NCBI RefSeq assembly: GCF_003711515.1
Contig: NW_021167079.1
Span: forward strand, 4,139,476-4,203,475
Reading direction: 5' to 3'
Origin: Sodiomyces alkalinus F11
Lineage: Eukaryota; Ascomycota; Sordariomycetes; Glomerellales; Plectosphaerellaceae
Length of the DNA stretch: 64,000 nt
Position 1 is the first letter of the stretch, and each line of letters starts with the position of its first letter. The notes under the pieces are model-generated. The model searched no databases. It worked only from the letters and a program-made list of their open reading frames with translations, and was not told the DNA's origin. Below, in pieces: positions 57,781 through 64,000 of the stretch. Made by a program: the position numbers and the translations under genes.

Positions 57781-59769
57781 CTATTCCCTCGTCGGCTCCT
57801 TGACGTCCGACTCTTCCTCCTTCTTACCCCACATGTCCTCCAGCTCTTCACGAAGTTCGGTGAAGATGACCACTTCGCGGTTAAAAGAGTCGCGTCTCTT
57901 CTCCATCACTCTCCGCGTCTTAGTGTCGATCTTGTACCCCGCCCGGGCAATGTGAGCCGTCAGGCTGAGCAGCTCTCGGGCCAGCTCCACCACTTCACAC
58001 ACCGCCCCGTACATCTTGGCGTTCTTGATCAGCCTGGGGTTCCTAGCCTCCACGAGTTGAGGAAACAAGGCCGCCTTGCTGGCGCGGCAGTACGGTTCCC
58101 ACACCCGGTTCACCAGCTCCACCGACTGGCCGACGTCCACTCCCGTCTCCGTGGCGTTGTTGCCATTCAGGGACGCTTCGACCCGGGCCCGCCGCTGGGG
58201 GACCTCTAGGTACATCCACAGGGCCTTGGCGTCGGGAACCCGATGGCCACCGCTCTCGCCGACGCCGGCGCCGGCGCCGCGCAGCATGACATCCACAATG
58301 GTGGACGCGTTGTCGACGACGTTGGGATTGCGGAGATCGCGGAAGCAAGCCGACAGCGCGGTTCGGAATAGGTAAGGCGATTGCACGGTCGGCGGGGCGG
58401 TGGCCAAGAGGCGAGCGGTTTCGGCGCTCGACCGGCCCAGGTGCAAGAGTCGGATCATCTGTTCCCAGAGCTTGTCGTCCGGTTCGACGCCCCGGTCGCG
58501 GACGAGGTAATCCCAGTATTTCACGGCGGCAGTGACGAAGCGCATTTCGGCTAGAGTGGCAAGGACGAGCGAAAGAGTGTTGAGCCCTGGTTTGGCGGGT
58601 TCAGAGGCGGCTTTCTTGCGCGACTTCGAGGCCGCAGGAGGGGGCGGTTGGTTGTTGTCCGTCTCCTGGTCGGGTTTCGTCTTCGTTCTGGTTGACCCCT
58701 GAGTATCAAACCTGGGGATACCCATCGTCTGCTCTAACAGCACGAGGACGTCCCGAGGGCCAGTTTTCTTGTCAAGGAGCAGGTTACGACCCATGGCACC
58801 CGCGAGCTGCTCATCCAGGGCGAGGGAGCCCCCGCGCCAACTTCGCAGCACCTCCTCCCACACAGCACGACTATGTTCGACCATCTCCTCGGTACGCCCG
58901 TCGACGTCGGCAGGGGATGATGAGCCCTCGGCGTCGGCCTCTGGAGCCAAAGCCCAGGAGCGAAGACCTTGTAGAATGGCAGTATAGGTCTGAGCCGTCG
59001 GGACGAGCTTATCCTTCTTATTTGCCGCGCTTCTGCCTCCGTCTGCGCCGTCATGGAGGACCTCATCGACAAGGGCGAACATGGTATCGATGTCGCCGGC
59101 ACGGGCACAGACATGCAGGACGGCGTTGAGGTGGATGATGTTGGGCTTTACGCCGGGCTGACGACGCATGCCGCGGAAGAGCCGGACGGCCTCAGCCACG
59201 GCCAGCTCGCGATGGGGGGAAAGGGCAAAGCCTCGGAAGAGAACGGTGTAGGTGTGGGCGTCTGGGCGTTGAGAACGCTTCTTCATGTCGTTGAAGAGGC
59301 GGACCGCAGCACGGAGGCGTTGAGACTGGAGTTGGTGGTCGATGAGGTGGTTCCACGCCACCGTGCAGCCGTGGTCCTTGCTCGCGGTTTGGACGAGGAG
59401 GAGGGTTTCCTCAAATCGCTCGGGGTTCTTGCGAAGGGTGCGCTCAACGTGCTTGGCGATGGTGAACGAGTTGTGCATGTGCTCGAGGTGTTTCTTGACG
59501 GCATGGCGAAGTTTCCGGGACGTCTTTTCCCCCGTCATCGCGTCCGTATTTGACTCCGGATCTGGGCTCACATCTTTGACTTTGTCTGCTATCTCTGACG
59601 AGGGCGCCGCCGTAACCTGAACCGGAGCATAGGCGGTGGGAGTGACCGTTGTGAAACGGCGTGTTAGCTGGGGAGCTCTGCGAGGTAGAGGCGATTCAAA
59701 GATGGCCGCCGGTGACGAGTCCAATAATGGACCAAGAGCACGCCTCAAGCATGCCCGACATGAAAACAT
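57781..59769 (-). CDS. Mitochondrial pentatricopeptide-repeat (PPR) protein
   Basis: Single exon, 662 aa. An R-rich N-terminus (MFSCRACLRRALG, RRAPQLTRRF) is a likely mitochondrial presequence. PPR-type helical repeats span about 137-240 and beyond: VAWNHLIDHQLQSQRLRAAV, PDAHTYTVLFRGF, PNIIHLNAVLHVCARAGD, PTAQTYTAILQGL, then helical repeats to about 560. The linker at about 360-410 is low-complexity (PPPPAASKSRKKAASEP). The last segment is basic, ending with a coiled-coil-like RDSFNREVVIFTELREELED. Fungal PPR proteins mostly bind mitochondrial RNAs (stability, processing, translation). The RNA target cannot be told. There is no intron, unlike most neighbours. Confidence 0.88.
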   Translation of the reverse strand: MFSCRACLRRALGPLLDSSPAAIFESPLPRRAPQLTRRFTTVTPTAYAPVQVTAAPSSEIADKVKDVSPDPESNTDAMTGEKTSRKLRHAVKKHLEHMHNSFTIAKHVERTLRKNPERFEETLLLVQTASKDHGCTVAWNHLIDHQLQSQRLRAAVRLFNDMKKRSQRPDAHTYTVLFRGFALSPHRELAVAEAVRLFRGMRRQPGVKPNIIHLNAVLHVCARAGDIDTMFALVDEVLHDGADGGRSAANKKDKLVPTAQTYTAILQGLRSWALAPEADAEGSSSPADVDGRTEEMVEHSRAVWEEVLRSWRGGSLALDEQLAGAMGRNLLLDKKTGPRDVLVLLEQTMGIPRFDTQGSTRTKTKPDQETDNNQPPPPAASKSRKKAASEPAKPGLNTLSLVLATLAEMRFVTAAVKYWDYLVRDRGVEPDDKLWEQMIRLLHLGRSSAETARLLATAPPTVQSPYLFRTALSACFRDLRNPNVVDNASTIVDVMLRGAGAGVGESGGHRVPDAKALWMYLEVPQRRARVEASLNGNNATETGVDVGQSVELVNRVWEPYCRASKAALFPQLVEARNPRLIKNAKMYGAVCEVVELARELLSLTAHIARAGYKIDTKTRRVMEKRRDSFNREVVIFTELREELEDMWGKKEEESDVKEPTRE

Positions 59770-60346
59770 TTCGCTATGCTTCTGTTCCGATGCAGAAAGA
59801 CACGGAAGAGTGTGTATATACGGATGTGTCTTCTTGTCTTATGGGTTGATGATAGCTTGGAGACTCGAGATTTTTTACTAAGTTACGGTAGGGAGGGAAA
59901 AGCAATCTCGAGAATCCTTATCTTATCGGCTTATCTATTATCTTCCATTTGTTTGTCCCGTTTCAGGTACCTTAGGGGAAGGTACCGATGGCCCCACTTG
60001 GGTTGTTTCTTGCGGGGCACCGTTCCAGGCAGAACGCGCGACACCAACGCGAAAGACGCGGTACCTTCCCATTAAACGCGTCTGGCCAACCGGGTCAGAA
60101 GAAGGATGGATAATTACTTCGTACTGAATGAATCTGGCACACCCACAGGAGTCTCCAAGTCGCAGTCTATCAGCAAGCACCACAACCCAACGCACTTCCA
60201 ACAATTACAAACAACAACACCGATTCATTCTTCAGACCGAGCGAGTCAAGGGTCCTCCCAATTTACCGCTCGATCATGCTCTTGACCTCTTATTCTTCTT
60301 CTTAGGCCTCAAAGCACCCACCACACCACGCCCATCACCTCTCATC
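59770..60346. promoter_or_regulatory. Divergent PPR/POL1 promoter region
   Basis: 577 bp. It contains CAGGTACCTTAGG (palindrome family, 59965), ACGCGT at 60076 and ACGCG-like sites near 60045-60057. An ATG at 60128 is in frame with POL1 but its 73-codon extension shows no conserved features. Confidence 0.5.
60076..60081. promoter_or_regulatory. MCB-like ACGCGT box upstream of POL1
   Basis: ACGCGT lies 265 bp before the POL1 start, with AACGCG and GACGCGG close by on the left. MCB boxes drive G1/S transcription of DNA polymerase alpha in yeasts; use here is inferred. Confidence 0.45.
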
Positions 60347-63300
60347 ATGCCGAAAGCCGACCGGCGTGCCAAATTGGCCGAGCTTCGTGCTCTTCGCCAG
60401 TCCGGCAAGAAGGCCTTTGAAACCTACAAAGTCGAAGATGTAGATGATTTGTACGAGGAAGTGGACGAGAACCAATACAAAAAGATCGTCCGGGACCGGC
60501 TCAACGAGGACGACTTTGTTGTTGACGACAACGGCGAGGGTTACGCCGACGATGGCCGGGAAGAATGGGATCGTCTCCCTCAGTACCACTATGCTTCTGA
60601 TAGCGACGACGAGATTCCTTTAGGGGGGAAATCAAAGAAGGCCGGTAAGTGCCTATGGAAGGAGATGCACATTCGAGGATCTGAACCCCGAACCCCGAAC
60701 CGCGCTGACTCTTCGTAGCAGGGAAGCGAAAGGAAGAAGAGGCGGCAAAGAGGGATGCGAACGACCGCGATATCACGGAATACTTCACCAAGGGTGCCGG
60801 CAAAGCCCAGCAAAAGACCAAGGTAGGCTCTGACAAGAGAAGAGTCTAGCAGGATGCGTACTAGGATGCTGATCGGTTCATGTACAAGGTTGTGAAAACA
60901 AAGGAAGACGACGACTTCCTCGCAGGCCTCCTGGGCGAAGTCGACTCCAACGTTCCTGCCCCTTTGCCTCGTCCAGCCAAACGCAACCGTTCCCCGCAAC
61001 CACGCCGTGTCCGCGTTCTCTCCCCGGCTCCCGAAGCCACTCCGCCATCCTTGAAGAGAAAGAAGGTCGTCGATGACCGATTGCCGTCACCACCTGCACC
61101 AGACAGCACCTTTATGGATGACGATTTCATCCCCCCCATGGACGATAGCCCTGTTCCTATGGTCCACGATGTACAAATGAGCGACCTCGCCCCGTCGTCT
61201 CCGGCTGCGAAAGTGGCCGAACGCAAGGCTCGGATCAAAAAGGAGCCCCAAGATGACGAAGACGATGAGATGATGGAAGTGGCGCATACTGGGACCGTTA
61301 AAGCAGCGAGTGTCAACCTGGCTGGCTCCCGGCCGCCTAAGAAGCTCGTCAAGCCAGACCCGTATCCCTCGCCCCTTCAGTCGTCACCACCGGTGGGCAC
61401 CGATGCGGCCGTCGACTCGTCTTCTTGGAACAACATCACGAACAACCTCAATGTTGTTAGCAGTTCTCATGAAGAGGTTAGAAGTGCGGGGAAGATCGAC
61501 TACAAAGACGCCGTTGAGGAAGACGGCAGCTTGAACATGTTCTGGACCGACTACACCGAAGTCAACGGCAGCCTTTGCCTGTTTGGCAAAGTCCTGAACA
61601 AGAAGACTGGCCAGCACGTCAGCTGCTTCGTGAAGATTGATAACATCTTGCGAAAGCTCTATTTCCTTCCTCGCAAAACCCGTGTTCAGGACGGAGAGGA
61701 CACGGGGGAAGAGGTCGAGATGATGGATGTTTACAACGAAGTCGACTCCCGCATGTCCAGCATGAACGTGGGCTTCTACAAGATCAAATCCTGCACCCGA
61801 AAGTACGCCTTTGAACTGCCTGACGTCCCCAAAGAGGCGCAGTACCTCAAATGTCTTTATCCGTACAATAGTAAGCTTCCCCTACGCTTGAAGAACAACA
61901 GACAAACATGTTGTGTGGTGGAACCATATGGACTCCTCCTCCCACTAACTCGGTCCTTAGAGCAGGTGATAGACGCCTCCAAGCCTGGAGAGACCTTCTC
62001 TCATATCTTCGGCACCAATACGGGAATGTTTGAACAATTCGTTCTCTGGAAAAACATCATGGGCCCCTGCTGGCTCAAGATCAAAGATGCTGAATTTGGC
62101 GCCCTGAAAAACGCGTCCCACTGCAAGTTGGAGGTCCTCGTCGAGCATCCCGATATGGTGGCTCCCATCAACGAGTCAGAAAGCCCCGACACTCCTCCAT
62201 TGACTCTGATGAGCGTCGCTCTGCGGACTAGATATAATGCGAAGGATAACAAACAGGAGATCCTGGCCATCAGTGCCAGAATCTACGACAAGGTCTCTCT
62301 GAGCGACACGACTCCGGCTGAGAAGCTCCCTTGCCGCACGTTCACACTCGTCAGGCCAAACGGCACTTCCTTTCCTATGGGGTTTGAGAAGACGGCCAAG
62401 GAGCGGAAGAAAGGTCTCATCAAGACTTTCCGTCAAGAGTCTGAGATTCTGATGTTCTTCCTGGCCCAACTGGACGTCGTGGATCCCGACGTAATCCTGG
62501 GCCACCGGCTGGAAGGCGTCGACTACAGTGTACTCCTGAATCGGCTCCACGAGAAGAAGACGCACCAGTGGTCGAGACTGGGTCGCCTCAGGCGGCAACA
62601 GTGGCCAGCTGCCATCGGGAAGACCGGCGGTAACGTGTTTGCCGAGAGACAGGTCATGGCCGGCCGTCTGTTGTGCGACCTTGCCAACGACGCCGGAAAG
62701 TCGGCCATGTACAAGTGCCAGTCGTGGAGCTTGACCGAGATGTGCAGCCTCTACCTGCCCGGTAACAACCATCGCCGCGACGTCGACAACGAGGCCGCTC
62801 TCAAGACCTGGGCCACTCACTCCAAGGAGGGCATGATGGACTACGTCACGCACATCGAGGCGGACACGTATTTCATCGCTGCCCTGGCCCTCCAGGTCCA
62901 ACTGCTGCCCCTGACCAAGGTGTTGACCAACTTGGCCGGCAATTCATGGGCGAGAACACTCACCGGCACCCGCGCCGAGAGAAACGAATACATTCTGCTG
63001 CACGAGTTTCACAGGAACAAGTACATCTGCCCAGACAAGCAGCAGACCTTTTCCAGGGGTAGGCCGAGCAACGCGGAGAACCAAGACGAAGAGGAAGGCG
63101 AGGGGAAAAAGAAGGACAAGTACAAGGGCGGTCTTGTTTTCGAGCCCGAGAAGGGCCTCTATGACAAGTTTGTTCTCGTCATGGACTTCAACTCGCTGTA
63201 TCCGTCCATCATACAAGAGTATAACATCTGCTTCACGACTGTTGAGCGATCGGCTTTGGTAAGTCAGACAGAAAAGAAAGAAAGAAAAAACCACCCACTC

Positions 63301-64000
63301 GCCCACAATGTTTGTCTAATGCAAGTCCGCAGAAGGAAGATCAGGACACCGTACCTGAGGTTCCGGAGAACAAGGAACAGGGCATTCTTCCCAAGCTCAT
63401 TGCCACTCTCGTCAGCAGGAGAAGACAAGTCAAGAGCCTGATGAAGGACAAGAACGCCACGCCGGAGCAGCTCGCCACCTGGGACATCAAGCAGTTGGCC
63501 CTGAAGCTCACCGCCAACTCCATGTACGGCTGTTTGGGTTATACCAAGTCGCGGTTCTACGCCAGGCCACTGGCCGTGTTGACGACTTACAAGGGCCGAG
63601 AGATTCTCCGCAGCACCAAGGAGCTTGCCGAAAGCAATTCGCTTCAGGTGATTTACGGCGACACGGACTCGGTCATGATCAATGCCAACGTGGACAACGT
63701 AGCGGATGCCATCAGGGTCGGCAACGACTTCAAAAGGGCCGTCAATGAGCGGTACAGGCTGCTCGAGATTGACATCGACAGCGTCTTCCGACGTATCCTT
63801 CTGCAGGCCAAGAAGAAGTACGCCGCCATCAATCTCGTGGAGAACAACGGCAAGTACATCGAGAAAATGGAAGTCAAGGGTCTGGACATGAAGCGCCGCG
63901 AGTACTGCGCCCTGTCCAAGGAGATATCCAGCAAGATTCTCAATGAGATCCTCTCGGGGGACGATACCGAAGAGTCCGTCTCTCGCATCCACGAATATCT
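60347..64000 (+). CDS. POL1: DNA polymerase alpha catalytic subunit, 3' partial
   Basis: Exons are 60347-60644, 60719-60822, 60889-61870, 61961-63258 and 63333 onwards; about 1,116 codons lie in the window. The 90-nt intron at 61871-61960 has no in-frame stop, so an unspliced frame would insert 30 residues. Splicing restores [19 protein letters not shown], and there is a CTAAC branch point. The disordered N-terminus is followed by the exonuclease-like domain ([34 protein letters not shown]), then the polymerase domain. Visible motifs are [14 protein letters not shown] (motif A, D870), [13 protein letters not shown] (motif B) and YGDTDSVMI (motif C, D1004/D1006). The C-terminal zinc modules lie beyond the window. 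Pol alpha makes the RNA-DNA primers for replication with primase and the B subunit. Intron 1 ends TAGCAG, allowing a one-residue variant. Confidence 0.96.

Noticed and set aside
60128..60346. N-terminal extension of POL1 from an upstream in-frame ATG
   Set aside because: The 73 residues have no conserved feature and the stretch reads like 5' leader; [17 protein letters not shown] is the usual start.

Overview
The window is nuclear DNA of a filamentous ascomycete (Pezizomycotina, most likely Sordariomycetes). The evidence is: genes split by many short GT-AG introns of 50-200 nt with CTAAC/CTGAC-like branch points; a C/T-rich third-codon bias; protein sequences of filamentous-fungal type (PTM1, DUF4112, AA11 LPMO, fungal Mediator Med2); and gene-poor spacers filled with short palindromic motifs (AGGTACCT, TACTCCGTAC, GTACGAAGTAC). 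I recognise no rRNA, tRNA, transposon, CRISPR array or bacterial-style operon. I built 23 protein-coding models by joining exons and checking phase. They are inferences from the DNA, not transcript-supported.

Left part (1-16 kb): the C-terminal part of a PTM1/lung-7TM protein, a mitochondrial MidA/NDUFAF7 methyltransferase (minus), cytosolic seryl-tRNA synthetase, a CDK11/Ppk23-type kinase, a signal-peptide plus C-terminal-anchor protein (minus), an Nrd1-like two-RRM protein with a 10-nt micro-exon, and the decapping enzyme Dcp2 (minus). Middle (17-36 kb): a DUF4112 protein, ribonucleotide reductase small subunit, SRP9/21, Swd2, an Oac1-like mitochondrial carrier, the tRNA thiolation subunit Ctu2/Ncs2, an APH-fold kinase carrying an apparent 1-nt frameshift, a tandem-PH protein resembling Opy1, a secreted GH5 hydrolase and a Med2-like Mediator subunit. 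Right part (36-64 kb): Pub1/TIA-1, Yak1, a fungal RRM/RGG protein, a gene-poor stretch of about 5 kb, an AA11 polysaccharide monooxygenase, a mitochondrial PPR protein, and the first about 1,116 codons of DNA polymerase alpha (POL1), cut by the window end.

Functionally this is mostly housekeeping. Many genes act on RNA: SerRS, Nrd1-like, Dcp2, Ctu2, Pub1, the RRM/RGG protein, and Swd2 if its role in 3'-end processing holds. Two are S-phase genes (RNR2 and POL1), and both have ACGCGT boxes upstream. Two are secreted carbohydrate-active enzymes (GH5, AA11). I found no convincing undescribed multigene system. The most unusual signals are the intergenic palindrome family, the micro-exon, introns of length 3n without stops hidden inside open frames, tandem NAGNAG acceptors, a duplicated peptide motif in the RRM/RGG protein, and the frameshifted kinase.
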